This document shows positions 1 to 8,364 of a DNA stretch of 64,000 bases, piece after piece. The stretch spans positions 7,750,001 through 7,814,000 of the forward strand of contig NZ_CP108002.1 of the NCBI RefSeq assembly GCF_041435055.1. Direction: 5' to 3'. The DNA comes from Streptomyces sp. NBC_00341 (GTDB lineage Bacteria > Actinomycetota > Actinomycetes > Streptomycetales > Streptomycetaceae). The notes below the pieces were generated by a model. The model saw only the letters and a program-made list of their open reading frames with translations, did not search any database and had not been told where the DNA came from. The first letter of the stretch is position 1. Each line of letters opens with the position of its first letter. The position numbers were made by a program, and so were the translations under genes.

Positions 1-2041
1 CCCTTTCGGCGGCACGCCGGGCCGGGCCGGCCTTCCCCACCGCGTCGGGCACCAGAAGCGGCGCAGCCGCGACGCCGTGCCGTTCGAACCAGGAACGGGT
101 GAGGGCTCCCGTGGATTTGAGCCGTGCCGCCCAGGCGGCCATGTGCCGGGCGACGGTCACGTCGATGAACGGCAGCAGCAGCGGGGCCAGGGAGCTCGGC
201 TGCCGGGGCACGGTCCGCAGCAGCAACGGCAGGGCGTCGAGCCCGAAGCGGGCGGCGATCGGCTTCAGCGTGTCCGAGCCGTTCCAGAGATCGGTCGGGT
301 CCCAGACGGCGAGCGCCGGAGCGACCAGCTCCTCGGGCCCGTGCGCGTAGACCCACGCGGGCTGCAGGCTCGACGCGTTGAGGCCGTGCTGGAGGGTGGC
401 GATCGTCTCCTCCCAGTCGTCGTCGCCGTCGAGCTGCCGCCGGTTGTACCAGGTCGTGGCCGCCGCCCACTGCTCCCGCTCACCGGGCAGCCATACCACC
501 GCGGGCTCGGAGGCCGCCGTCAGGCCGGTCACCGCGGAACGCTTCGCCTTGCTCAGGGGCCGGGTCCACGGCGGCGCCGTCAGCACGGACGGCAGGGTGT
601 CCGCGTCGGAGGCGTCGGCGACCCGGTTCACCGGGTTGAGGAGGGGTTCGACGATCTTCACGAGATCACTGTCGAGTGTCGGCAGTACGGCCTCCACGAG
701 GCTGCGGTGGGCGGCGATGTGCCTCGGCAGCAACAGCTGTGCCGTGCTGTAGGTCCTGTCCGGACGGTCGCGCACATGTGCGGTCAGCAGGCGCAGCGCC
801 CGTACCGGATAGCGGAGCATCGCCTGGGCGAGGGCGGCGTTGACCTGTTTCGTGTACGCCCGGTCGAGCAGCAGAAGGAACGCCTCGTCCGTCGGGACCT
901 CCACGAGAGCGTTGGCGATCTGCCTCCTGCCGTCCGCGTCGGTGTAGGTGTTCTTCAGCCATTCGGCCAGTAGCGGGACGACGGCCGTGCCGATGCCCTC
1001 GGCCATCGTCGCGATCCGGGCCAGGCTCTGGCAGAGGCCCGGCAGGGGCGGGAACGCCGCAGCCTGCTCGGCGGAGTTGAGCGTGCAGTACACCAGGGAC
1101 AGCAGGCCGTAGTCCTGTCCGGCGATCACTTCCGGATCGGTGCAGAGAGCGGCGACCCAGTCGGTCTCGCTCGGCGCCAGATAGGCGGTGGCGATCCTGC
1201 GGTGGGCGTCGGTTCGGCACCGGGTGAGCCCCTCGACCGTCGCGCGGTAGGTCTCCTCGTCCGTGGCGGCGAGCAGCGCGCGGACCCGGTCGGCTTCCGG
1301 GAACTGCGCGTTCGCCCAGTAGATGTAGTGAGGCCGGGGCAGCGCCTCCAGCCAGGGGCCGGAGCGCACTTGTCCACCCCGTTCCCAACGCGCCCGGACC
1401 ATGAACAGCTCCACCGTGGCGCGGGCCGCGAACGGCAGGCCGTGGTCCCGCACCCAGCTGTCCACCCACGTCGCGGCAGTCGGCGAGGCGGGGCGGACGA
1501 TGGAGGCCAGCCCCGCCGCCCCGGCCGGTGAGGGACAGCCCGCGAGGTGGTGCCGCACCTGGTCGACGAGTGCGGGATCGCTGCGGGGCGAGTCCAGGAA
1601 TTCCTGGGTCAGGGCCATCTCTTCGGCCGTCCGGGCCGAGAGAGCGTCCAGGGCCTTTCGCTGCGGCCGGGCGGGGGTGCGGGCCACTCCGCCCCGGCGG
1701 GGATGGAGCAGCCGCTGCCAGCCGGCCGGCAGCACGAACGTGTCCTCGTCGGGCAGCGCCCGGGGCTGCCCGGTCAGGACACCGGCCCCGGAGGTGCTCG
1801 CCTCCGCAGCGGGACCGTCACCTGAGGGCGCCGCGGCCCCCACCTCCCGGTACCCCTTGCGTTCCTTCTCCGCCACCGACTTGGCCACCTGCGCGTCCGC
1901 CGCCCGCGCGGACGCGTACTCCTTCGTCTGCGTACGCCCGTCGCTCCCGCAGCGCCCGTGGCGCACCGTCACCACGGCCCCGTCCGCGCCGGTCTCCCAG
2001 AACTTCGACGCACTGCCCTCGACGTACTCCCAGCGACGCAC
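1..2041 (-). CDS. WGR-domain / DUF4132 (MolR-like) protein, C-terminus beyond window
   Basis: The reading frame is open from a GTG at 2041 to the left edge, giving the first 680 residues without a stop. A purine-rich GGGGGCGGG lies just upstream of the GTG. Residues 1-70 form a WGR domain: RRWEYVEG at the start, then SKFWE and an alternating strand pattern ending in KGYREV. The rest is a long helical region rich in Leu/Ala, typical of the DUF4132/MolR-like large proteins. WGR domains occur in PARPs and MolR regulators and are thought to bind nucleic acid; the role of this protein is not established. It has no operon partner in view. Family assignment is by motif reading only. Confidence 0.75.
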   Translation of the reverse strand, partial: MRRWEYVEGSASKFWETGADGAVVTVRHGRCGSDGRTQTKEYASARAADAQVAKSVAEKERKGYREVGAAAPSGDGPAAEASTSGAGVLTGQPRALPDEDTFVLPAGWQRLLHPRRGGVARTPARPQRKALDALSARTAEEMALTQEFLDSPRSDPALVDQVRHHLAGCPSPAGAAGLASIVRPASPTAATWVDSWVRDHGLPFAARATVELFMVRARWERGGQVRSGPWLEALPRPHYIYWANAQFPEADRVRALLAATDEETYRATVEGLTRCRTDAHRRIATAYLAPSETDWVAALCTDPEVIAGQDYGLLSLVYCTLNSAEQAAAFPPLPGLCQSLARIATMAEGIGTAVVPLLAEWLKNTYTDADGRRQIANALVEVPTDEAFLLLLDRAYTKQVNAALAQAMLRYPVRALRLLTAHVRDRPDRTYSTAQLLLPRHIAAHRSLVEAVLPTLDSDLVKIVEPLLNPVNRVADASDADTLPSVLTAPPWTRPLSKAKRSAVTGLTAASEPAVVWLPGEREQWAAATTWYNRRQLDGDDDWEETIATLQHGLNASSLQPAWVYAHGPEELVAPALAVWDPTDLWNGSDTLKPIAARFGLDALPLLLRTVPRQPSSLAPLLLPFIDVTVARHMAAWAARLKSTGALTRSWFERHGVAAAPLLVPDAVGKAGPARRAAER

Positions 2042-2272
2042 AGGCCCGCCCCCTTCACATCCGGTCGACCCCTACTGCCACGGGTTTCTCGTTCAGTGGT
2101 TCCACAGTAGAGCCGGCCACTGACAACGCAGCGTGACCAGAGCCCCGGAGCGGGTGAAAGGGCGAGGCCGCCCTCCCGTACGCGGGCACCGGCGCCAGGC
2201 CGGGGCGTGAGCGGTGTGCTCCAGGTACGACTGGACAGCCCGAAGGGCCGGATCGTGGATGTGCGAGTACGC

Positions 2273-2313
2273 GGGTGGGGGGCGTCGCATCGTCGATGCG
2301 ACGCCCCCCACCC
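2273..2313 (-). terminator. Strong hairpin, likely terminator of the 2327-3216 gene pair
   Basis: A perfect 19-bp stem (2273-2291 with 2295-2313) closes a 3-nt loop. It starts 14 bp after the stop of the minus-strand gene at 2327. No T-tract follows, which is normal for streptomycete terminators. It also sits 5' of the WGR gene and would insulate it. Confidence 0.75.
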
Positions 2314-2326
2314 TTGTCCCCGTCGG

Positions 2327-2764
2327 TCAGGGGGCGGAGGAGACCCGCGGGCCGCCCGCGGACGTCCACGAGGGCGTCACCCCGGTCACCTGGCAGACCA
2401 TCAGGTAGAGCGGGATGGGCGGCGTGTAGGGCGTGCGGCTGTCGGGCTGATGGATCAGCCGGGGCCGCACCGCCGGGACGTAGGCGCCGCGCGCGTACGC
2501 CGCCTGATCGGGCCAGTCCAGTTCGAGATCGGAGCCCGACGGGACGATCCACCACCAGCGCTCCCCGTCGTCGAAGACACAGCCGGTACGCGGCAGATGA
2601 GACATCAGCCGGAAGCCGTACCGCGCCGGCACCCCCACCGCGTCGCAGCCCAGGGTCGCCGTGAGGGCCGAGGGGAGCGGGAGCTGCACCCGTCCGCCAC
2701 CGGGGCGGCCCGGCTCACGGGGGCGACGGGTGCCCAGGAGATGGGACATGGCGTTCTTCAGCAT
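2327..2764 (-). CDS. Unknown protein coupled to an anti-sigma-like ATPase
   Basis: 145 residues, no recognised catalytic domain. It is Pro- and Trp-rich, with a WWW triplet in FDDGERWWWIVPSG and a conserved-looking core FRLMSHLPRTGCVF, which may form a compact beta fold. The ATG at 2764 overlaps the stop of the upstream ATPase gene (2758-3216), so translation is probably coupled. An alternative ATG at 2749 would give a 140-residue form. Being coupled to an RsbW-like ATPase beside an XRE/DUF397 pair suggests a part in the same regulatory module; that is inference. Confidence 0.7.
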   Translation of the reverse strand: MLKNAMSHLLGTRRPREPGRPGGGRVQLPLPSALTATLGCDAVGVPARYGFRLMSHLPRTGCVFDDGERWWWIVPSGSDLELDWPDQAAYARGAYVPAVRPRLIHQPDSRTPYTPPIPLYLMVCQVTGVTPSWTSAGGPRVSSAP

Positions 2765-3216
2765 GAGTGCTCCGAGCCGTGCGGCAGTTCTGCCCAGACG
2801 ATGCGGCCCGAGCCGTCCCCCGCGTCGCGGGACCCCCAGGCGCTGCACATCGCGTCCACGAGCAGCAGGCCGCGTCCGTGCTCGTCGTCGGCGTTGCGGC
2901 ACAACCGAGGTCCGCCGGGCTGGTGTCCTTGGTCCTGTACGGCTATGCGCAGCCGGTGGTCGAGGCAGCGCAGCTCGCACACGACGCGAGAGCTGGAGGT
3001 GTGCACCACCGCGTTGGTCACCAGCTCGGACACGATGAGGATCGCCGCGTCGTGGGCGTCGTCGTCCAGCCGCCACTCGTCCAGCCGGGCCCGTGTGAGC
3101 CGACGGGCACCGGCCACCGACTCCGGGTGCGCGGGCAGCGCGAAGCAGTACCGGAGCGCTTCCGTCCCGGGACTGAGGTCGACGAGCCGGGAGATGAGCG
3201 CACTGCCAGGTGCCAC
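2758..3216 (-). CDS. RsbW-like ATP-binding (HATPase_c_2) regulatory protein
   Basis: 152 residues from a GTG at 3216. It shows the GHKL-ATPase boxes of small anti-sigma-factor kinases: N-box SELVTNAVVH near residue 65, G1 box QDQG near 95 and G2 box GRGLLLVD near 115. There is no sensor or membrane segment, so it is a free cytosolic protein. In Streptomyces such proteins occur beside whiJ-like XRE/DUF397 genes, as here, divergent from the XRE gene at 3422. It could bind a sigma factor or the XRE protein; the partner is not visible. Confidence 0.85.
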   Translation of the reverse strand: MAPGSALISRLVDLSPGTEALRYCFALPAHPESVAGARRLTRARLDEWRLDDDAHDAAILIVSELVTNAVVHTSSSRVVCELRCLDHRLRIAVQDQGHQPGGPRLCRNADDEHGRGLLLVDAMCSAWGSRDAGDGSGRIVWAELPHGSEHSC

Positions 3217-3283
3217 GACCGAATCCTCACAGTGGGGGCTGTGTCACGCTTCGCGATCTTGATGAAAAGAGGTGAACGCGACT

Positions 3284-3299
3284 AGTGAACTGGTTCACT
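3284..3299. promoter_or_regulatory. Palindrome AGTGAAC-TG-GTTCACT, candidate operator
   Basis: Perfect 7-bp arms around TG, between the divergent ATPase (start 3216) and XRE (start 3422) genes. A further GTGAAC half-site lies at 3272-3277. The position suits autoregulation by the XRE protein. Confidence 0.5.
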
Positions 3300-3337
3300 C
3301 ACCAACTGTCCCCCTGTCGCGAACACTTGGCAAGAGG

Positions 3338-3358
3338 CACTCTGAAATTTCCAGAGTG
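3338..3358. promoter_or_regulatory. Palindrome CACTCTG-N7-CAGAGTG, candidate operator
   Basis: A second perfect 7-bp inverted repeat in the same divergent intergenic region, with an AT-rich centre AAATTTC. It lies 64 bp before the XRE start, where an operator or promoter is expected. Confidence 0.45.
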
Positions 3359-3421
3359 GCTGTGTCTTTGATGGCACGCGCATGGCACACTGCTCGCAAA
3401 CAGCGCATGGGGAGGTCTGAA

Positions 3422-4282
3422 GTGAGTGAACCGCGGTCCGCCCCGACCGTGGGTCAGGTCGTTCTCGGCAAGCGCCTGCAGGATCTGCGGGAACGTGTCG
3501 GCCTGAGCCGTGACCAGGCTGCCAAGGTGCTGCGTGTCGCGCCCGCGACGATACGCAGGCTGGAGACGGCCGAGGTCGCCCTCAAGATCGCCTATGTGCA
3601 ACTCCTCCTGAAGGCCTACGGGATCTCCGAGGAGGAGGCCGACGCCTTCGTCGTCCTCGCGGAGGAGGCCAACAAGCCGGGCTGGTGGCAGCGTTTCCAC
3701 GACGTGCTGCCCGACTGGTTCAGCATGTACGTCAGCCTGGAGGGCGCGGCGAGCCTGCTGCGCATGTACGAACCGCACTTCGTCCCTGGGCTGCTGCAGA
3801 CCGAGGACTACGCGCGCTCGGTGATGCGCACCGGGGCCGTCGGCCAGACCCGGCCGGAGGACATCGAGCGCCATGTGGCGCTGCGGATGGAGCGCCAGTC
3901 CCTGCTCACCCGGCCGGATGCCCCGCGGCTGTGGGTCGTGATGGACGAGACGGTGCTCCGCCGCCCGGTGGGCGCCCCGGAGACCATGCGCGCCCAGGTC
4001 GACCAGCTGCTCGAAGCGACCTCGATGCCCAACGTGACCGTCCAGATCGCCGAGTTCTCCACCGGCCATCACCCGGGCACCTACGGACCCTTCGTGCTCT
4101 TCCGGTTCGCCGTCCCCGAGCTCCCCGACATGGTCTACAGCGAGTACCTGACCGGGGCCGTCTACTTCGACGCCCGCCCCGAGGTGGCCTCCTACCTGGA
4201 GGTCATGGACCGAATGGCGGCCCAGGCCGCGACTGCACAACGCACGAAGGAAATCCTCCGGGGCTTCCGCAAGGAGCTGTGA
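3422..4282 (+). CDS. XRE-family regulator with DUF5753 domain (WhiJ-like)
   Basis: 286 residues. The GTG at 3422 is chosen because GGGGAGG (3409-3415) precedes it by 6 bp; an in-frame ATG at 3407 is poorer. Residues 15-70 are a helix-turn-helix (GKRLQDLRERVGLSRDQAA, then VAPATIRRLE). Residues 90-275 form DUF5753, with the family motif PGLLQTEDYAR and the SEYLTGAVYFD end. Proteins of this type control development and antibiotic production in Streptomyces, together with DUF397 partners. The DUF397 gene follows with an ATGA-type overlap, so the two are co-translated. Confidence 0.9.
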   Translation: MSEPRSAPTVGQVVLGKRLQDLRERVGLSRDQAAKVLRVAPATIRRLETAEVALKIAYVQLLLKAYGISEEEADAFVVLAEEANKPGWWQRFHDVLPDWFSMYVSLEGAASLLRMYEPHFVPGLLQTEDYARSVMRTGAVGQTRPEDIERHVALRMERQSLLTRPDAPRLWVVMDETVLRRPVGAPETMRAQVDQLLEATSMPNVTVQIAEFSTGHHPGTYGPFVLFRFAVPELPDMVYSEYLTGAVYFDARPEVASYLEVMDRMAAQAATAQRTKEILRGFRKEL

Positions 4283-4518
4283 TGACACCCATATACAACG
4301 GCATGCCGGCCGCCGAACTCGGCTCCGAGGGCTGGTACAAGCCGTGGAGCGGGGGCAACGGCGGCAACTGTGTCGAGGCGATGAAGCTGTCCGACGGAAG
4401 AATCGCCATGCGCCAGTCCGCGGACCCGGACGGCCCCGCCCTGATCTACACCCACCGCGAGATCGCCGCCTTCATCCAGGGAGCCAAGGCCGGCCAGGCG
4501 GACTTCCTGCTGACGTGA
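4282..4518 (+). CDS. DUF397 small protein, partner of the XRE regulator
   Basis: 78 residues. Its ATG shares one base with the XRE stop codon. It shows the DUF397 pattern: GWYKPWSGGNGGNCVEA, then KLSDGRIAMRQSADPDGPAL and a C-terminal helix AAFIQGAKAGQADFLL. DUF397 proteins are almost always encoded beside DUF5753 XRE regulators and are thought to modulate them; some authors read the pair as toxin-antitoxin-like. Cytosolic, no catalytic motif. Confidence 0.92.
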   Translation: MTPIYNGMPAAELGSEGWYKPWSGGNGGNCVEAMKLSDGRIAMRQSADPDGPALIYTHREIAAFIQGAKAGQADFLLT

Positions 4519-4540
4519 GGTGACGTGAGGTGACGTGACG
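4511..4540. repeat. Three 10-bp tandem repeats (TGACGTGAGG)
   Basis: Copies at 4511-4520, 4521-4530 and 4531-4540, the last with one change. The first copy contains the DUF397 stop codon. Probably slippage DNA; no function is evident. Confidence 0.8.
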
Positions 4541-4590
4541 GAGAGCGGTCCGGTTGCCGGCCCGGTGCCGTCGCAGGCCACAATGGATCC

Positions 4591-5046
4591 ATGTCCCGAC
4601 GCACCGCACGCCCCCGGCGCCCGTCCGCCGGTGGCGCCCGTACCGCTCCAGTCGCTGAGATCACCGCGGCATCGCCCTGCCCGTGCGGGCTGCCCGCCGA
4701 GTACGGCGCGTGCTGCGGGAGGCTGCACGCCGGGGCCGCCGCGCAGACCTGCGAGGCGCTGATGCGTTCGCGGTACGCGGCCTTCGTCGTCCGGGACGCC
4801 GCGTATCTGCTGCGCACCTGGCACCCCGGCACCCGGCCGGACACCCTCGACCTCGATCCGGGGACGCGCTGGGAGCGGCTGGAGATCCTGGGGACGACGG
4901 AGGGCAGCGCCTTCCACACCACGGGCACGGTCACCTTCCGGGCGCACTTCAAGGACCACGGCCGCGCCGACTCGCTGTACGAGAAGAGCCGCTTCGTCCG
5001 GCACGAGGGCGCCTGGGTCTACGAGTCGGCGGTCTTCGCGGACTGA
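4591..5046 (+). CDS. YchJ/UPF0225 family protein with SEC-C metal-binding motif
   Basis: 151 residues. After a basic 30-residue tail comes CPCGLPAEYGACCGR, the SEC-C type zinc-binding cluster (C-x-C...CC). Next is the NTF2-like YchJ core: EALMRSRYAAFVVRDAAYLLRTWHP, then GTVTFRAHFKD and EKSRFVRHEGAWVY. The length is normal for the family. The biochemical role is unknown. The Shine-Dalgarno sequence is weak, so the exact start is less sure than the gene. Confidence 0.88.
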   Translation: MSRRTARPRRPSAGGARTAPVAEITAASPCPCGLPAEYGACCGRLHAGAAAQTCEALMRSRYAAFVVRDAAYLLRTWHPGTRPDTLDLDPGTRWERLEILGTTEGSAFHTTGTVTFRAHFKDHGRADSLYEKSRFVRHEGAWVYESAVFAD

Positions 5047-5070
5047 TCGCGGGCGCGCGGGCCGCCGACG

Positions 5071-5742
5071 TCAGTTGAACACGGACACCCGCGTCCGGTG
5101 CAGGGTCGGCCTCTCGTGCTCGTCGACGAGGGCCACGGCCAGATCCGCGTACGAAAGGTGTGCCGTCGGCGAATCGGGCACGTCGTCCCCGCCGGTCCGG
5201 TAGCCGCCCGTCCTGATCCCGCCCGCCTCCAGCCGCGCGGGCGGCGTCAGCATCAGCCAGTCCACGGCGCCGCCATGGGTGCGCAACCGGTCGAGGCCCG
5301 CCGTGTGCGCGGCGGCGAACGGCCTGATCTCCCTGGGGAAGGCCTCGGGGTCGTCGAGCACCAGGTGCCCGCCGGCCGCCTTCAGGTTGGCGAACAGGCC
5401 GACCACCAGCAGTCGTCCCACGCCTGCTTCCGGCAGGCCCCCAATCAGCGCATCGGCCGCTTTGACGTAGAACAGCGGGTCGAGTCCGGCGAAGCCCTGC
5501 TCCGGTCCGGAGAAGGGGCTCACGGCGTGGACGACCGAGCCGTGGCCCCGGACGAGCCCGGCGATACCGGCGGCGTCCGTCACGTCGCCCTGCACCAGCC
5601 GCACACCGTCGTCCGTCGCGAGCCCGGTGTACTTGTCCGGGTCCCGCACCACCGCGGTGACCCGGTGGCCGCGCGCCCGCGCCTCGGCGGTGACCGCCCG
5701 CCCCGCCCGACCGCCCGCACCGAACACGACCACGCTGCTCAT
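5071..5742 (-). CDS. NAD(P)-binding Rossmann-fold oxidoreductase (NmrA/SDR-like)
   Basis: 223 residues. The N-terminus VVVFGAGGRAGRAV is a GxxGxxG dinucleotide-binding loop, followed by HRVTAVVRDPDKY and QGDVTDAAGIAG, typical of NmrA-like/atypical short-chain proteins. The active-site Tyr-x3-Lys of classical SDRs is not evident. It is transcribed divergently from the HxlR regulator at 5838. That arrangement usually means the regulator controls the reductase in response to electrophile or redox stress; here this is inference. Confidence 0.85.
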   Translation of the reverse strand: MSSVVVFGAGGRAGRAVTAEARARGHRVTAVVRDPDKYTGLATDDGVRLVQGDVTDAAGIAGLVRGHGSVVHAVSPFSGPEQGFAGLDPLFYVKAADALIGGLPEAGVGRLLVVGLFANLKAAGGHLVLDDPEAFPREIRPFAAAHTAGLDRLRTHGGAVDWLMLTPPARLEAGGIRTGGYRTGGDDVPDSPTAHLSYADLAVALVDEHERPTLHRTRVSVFN

Positions 5743-5787
5743 GGAACAGCCCCCTTCCGGCGGCGGCGATCGCCACCGAAAATGACG

Positions 5788-5802
5788 GTATCCACGGGAT
5801 AC
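5788..5802. promoter_or_regulatory. GTATCC-ACG-GGATAC palindrome, candidate HxlR operator
   Basis: A perfect 6-bp inverted repeat in the 95-bp gap between the divergent oxidoreductase and HxlR genes. A further GATACC half-site lies at 5816-5821 just before the HxlR start, making an array of GTATC-type half-sites as seen at many HxlR promoters. Confidence 0.6.
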
Positions 5803-5837
5803 TGGTTACTTCAAAGATACCGGGAGGCCCTCACGTC

Positions 5838-6221
5838 ATGGATCACGAGCCGCTCGACCCCGCCATGTTCGATCCCGTGTGCCCGTCGTCACCGATCCCG
5901 GTCCGGATCGGTGACAAGTGGACCGCGATGGTGGTGCTCTGCCTCCAGGACGGTGCCCGCAGGTTCAGCGAGCTCCGGGTGCCACTGGCCGCCATCACGC
6001 CGAAGGTGCTCACCGCGACTCTGCGGGCGATGGAACGCGACGGCCTGGTCATCCGCACGGCCCACGAGGAGAACCCGCCCAGGGTCGAGTACGAACTGAC
6101 ACCGCTCGGCCGCTCCCTGCTCACTCTGATCGACGCGACCCGGAGCTGGAGCAGGGACCACCTGCCCGCGCTCCTCGAAGCCCGCAGGACGTACGAGGCG
6201 TCAGCCCGGCGGGCGCCGTAG
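5838..6221 (+). CDS. HxlR-family winged-helix regulator
   Basis: 127 residues. It has the family hallmarks IGDKWTAMVVLCLQDGARRFSELR near residues 22-45, TPKVLTATLRAMERDGLV near 52-70, and the wing PPRVEYELTPLGRSL near 80-94. CPSS near residue 14 gives an N-terminal Cys at the place where several HxlR proteins sense thiol-reactive compounds. It probably represses the divergent oxidoreductase and itself. Convergent with the MFS gene. Confidence 0.92.
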   Translation: MDHEPLDPAMFDPVCPSSPIPVRIGDKWTAMVVLCLQDGARRFSELRVPLAAITPKVLTATLRAMERDGLVIRTAHEENPPRVEYELTPLGRSLLTLIDATRSWSRDHLPALLEARRTYEASARRAP

Positions 6222-6236
6222 TCCGCCCCGCTCTGC

Positions 6237-8309
6237 TCAGACCGGCGCGCCGGCCGGGGCCGCCGGGGACAGTTCCTGGGTGAGGTCCTCCGCCAGCAGC
6301 CGCTTGGCGATGACGTCGACCGCGGCGCGCAGGCGGGCGTCGTCCGGGCGTTCGCCGTCGTGGCCCAGCTGGTCGTTGAGCCAGGCCGCCCAGGCGTTCG
6401 TGATGGTCGCGGCCTCCCTGCTCCCCGCCTCCGTGTGGGCGAAGAGGTGGCCGTCCCCGGTGAGGTAGCCCTCCTCGATCATCCGGTCGAAGACGGGCAC
6501 CAGTACCTCCGGCGGAAGCCGGTGCCGGGCCGCGATCAGCCGGAGCCCGGCGTGGCCGACCATCCGGGTGAACAGCTCGACCTGCATCACCGCCCAGGCC
6601 CCCGCCATGTCGAGCCGGGTGTCCGACTCCGCGATGATCCGCCGGGCCGTGTCCGGGTCGACCCGGCGCAGGACCTTGGCCACCGAGAATTCGAGCAGCC
6701 GTGCCGAGTCCCCGGTGCTCGGGGAGGCGAAGCCCTCGCCCATGTCGGTCGAGCCGGCCCGCACCGTGTCGCGCAGCTTCACCTCCTTCAGGAAGAGCGC
6801 CACGACGAATCCGAGCACCGCGACCGGCACCGTCCACAGGAACACCGTGTGCAGGGTGTCGGCGTACGCCTGGGCCAGCGCCGCCGTCTGCGCGCCGGGC
6901 AGTGAGTGGAGGCCCTCCGGGCTCTGCGAGGCCTTCACCAGCGCCGCCGGATCGCCGCCCGCCCGCGCCGCGGCGGCGATCCCGTCCTTGAGGTTGGGGC
7001 CCAGCGTGTTGGCGTAGATGGTCCCGAACACCGCGGTGCCGAAGGCGCTGCCGAGCGTACGGAAGAAGGTCACGCCGGAGGTCGCCGTGCCCAGGTCCGA
7101 GTAGTCGACGGTGTTCTGCACCGCGATCGTCAGTACCTGCATGGACAGGCCGATGCCGAGACCGAGCACCAGCATGTACAGCGACTCCAGCCACACCCCG
7201 CTGTCCGGGCCCATCCGGGAGAGCAGGAACAGGCCGACCGCCATGACCAGCGAACCGATGATCGGGAAGATCCGGTAGCGGCCGGTCTTGCTGACCACGT
7301 TGCCGCTGAAGATCGAGGCGACCAGCAGCCCGATGACCATCGGCAGCGTCCGGACGCCCGAGAGGGTCGCGGAGTCCCCGTCCACGTACTGCAGATACGT
7401 CGGCAGGAAGATCATCGCGCCGAGCATCGCGAACCCCACGATGAAGCTGAGGATCGAGCAGACCGTGAAGACCGGGTTCGCGAACAGCCGCATCGGCAGC
7501 ATCGGTTCCTTCGCCCGGAACTCCACGAGGCAGAAGAGCGCGAGCGCGACCACTCCGAGCGCGAACAGCCCGATGATGACGGGGGAGCCCCAGGCGTACT
7601 GGTTGCCGCCCCAGCTCGTCGCCAGGATCAGCGAGCTCGCCCCGACCGTGACCATGGCGATGCCCAGGTAGTCGATGACCGGACGCCCGGCGGCCTTCAC
7701 GGACGGGATGGTGCGGGCTGCGGCGATGACCACCACGATCGCGATCGGCACATTGACGTAGAACGCCCAGCGCCAGGTCAGATGGTCCGTGAAGAGCCCG
7801 CCCAGCAGCGGCCCGATGACCGTGGAGACACCGAACACCGCACCGATCGCACCCTGGTACTTGCCCCGGTCGCGCAGCGGGATGACGTCCGCGATCAGCG
7901 CCATCGACGTGACCATGAGCCCGCCGGCGCCGATGCCCTGGAGACCGCGCCACACGATCAGCAGCGTCATGTTCGTCGCGAGACCGCACAGGAACGAACC
8001 GGTGATGAAGATGATCGCGGACAGCTGGAAGACGATCTTCCGGCCGAACAGGTCGCCGAACTTCCCTACCAGGACCGTCGCCACCGTCTCCGCGAGCAGA
8101 TAGGCCGTGACCACCCATGACATATGGGCGGCGCCCCCGAGGTCCGAGACGATCGTGGGCAGCGCGGTACCCACGATCGTCTGGTCCAGCGCGGCCAGCA
8201 GAATACCCAGCACGATCGTGGCGAAGACGATGTTCCGGCGGCGCGGATCGAGCAGGGGCGGCGCGGCGGCACTCTGCGCGGCGGGGGCGGTCTCGCTGGC
8301 AGTGGTCAC
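6237..8309 (-). CDS. DHA2-type (EmrB/QacA) drug:H+ antiporter with C-terminal extension
   Basis: 690 residues from a GTG. The first 480 residues hold about 14 hydrophobic segments and the family motifs LAALDQTIVGTALPTI (motif D1), GKFGDLFGRK (motif A) and LLGGLFTDHLTWRW (motif C region). Typical DHA2 proteins end near residue 500. This one carries about 200 further soluble residues; part of this (AARHRLPPEVLVPVFDRM, EEGYLTGDGHLFAHTEAG) reads like a winged-helix or MarR-type fold. Substrate unknown. Confidence 0.9.
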   Translation of the reverse strand: MTTASETAPAAQSAAAPPLLDPRRRNIVFATIVLGILLAALDQTIVGTALPTIVSDLGGAAHMSWVVTAYLLAETVATVLVGKFGDLFGRKIVFQLSAIIFITGSFLCGLATNMTLLIVWRGLQGIGAGGLMVTSMALIADVIPLRDRGKYQGAIGAVFGVSTVIGPLLGGLFTDHLTWRWAFYVNVPIAIVVVIAAARTIPSVKAAGRPVIDYLGIAMVTVGASSLILATSWGGNQYAWGSPVIIGLFALGVVALALFCLVEFRAKEPMLPMRLFANPVFTVCSILSFIVGFAMLGAMIFLPTYLQYVDGDSATLSGVRTLPMVIGLLVASIFSGNVVSKTGRYRIFPIIGSLVMAVGLFLLSRMGPDSGVWLESLYMLVLGLGIGLSMQVLTIAVQNTVDYSDLGTATSGVTFFRTLGSAFGTAVFGTIYANTLGPNLKDGIAAAARAGGDPAALVKASQSPEGLHSLPGAQTAALAQAYADTLHTVFLWTVPVAVLGFVVALFLKEVKLRDTVRAGSTDMGEGFASPSTGDSARLLEFSVAKVLRRVDPDTARRIIAESDTRLDMAGAWAVMQVELFTRMVGHAGLRLIAARHRLPPEVLVPVFDRMIEEGYLTGDGHLFAHTEAGSREAATITNAWAAWLNDQLGHDGERPDDARLRAAVDVIAKRLLAEDLTQELSPAAPAGAPV

Positions 8310-8364
8310 GTTTGCACCCTCACACCGCGCCCCGTCACCCGCATGCCGGGCGCCGCCGGACGTG

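Noticed and set aside
77..973. 298-codon plus-strand frame at the left edge
   Set aside because: It is the shadow of the WGR/DUF4132 gene on the other strand; the protein is Arg/Gly/Pro-rich nonsense.
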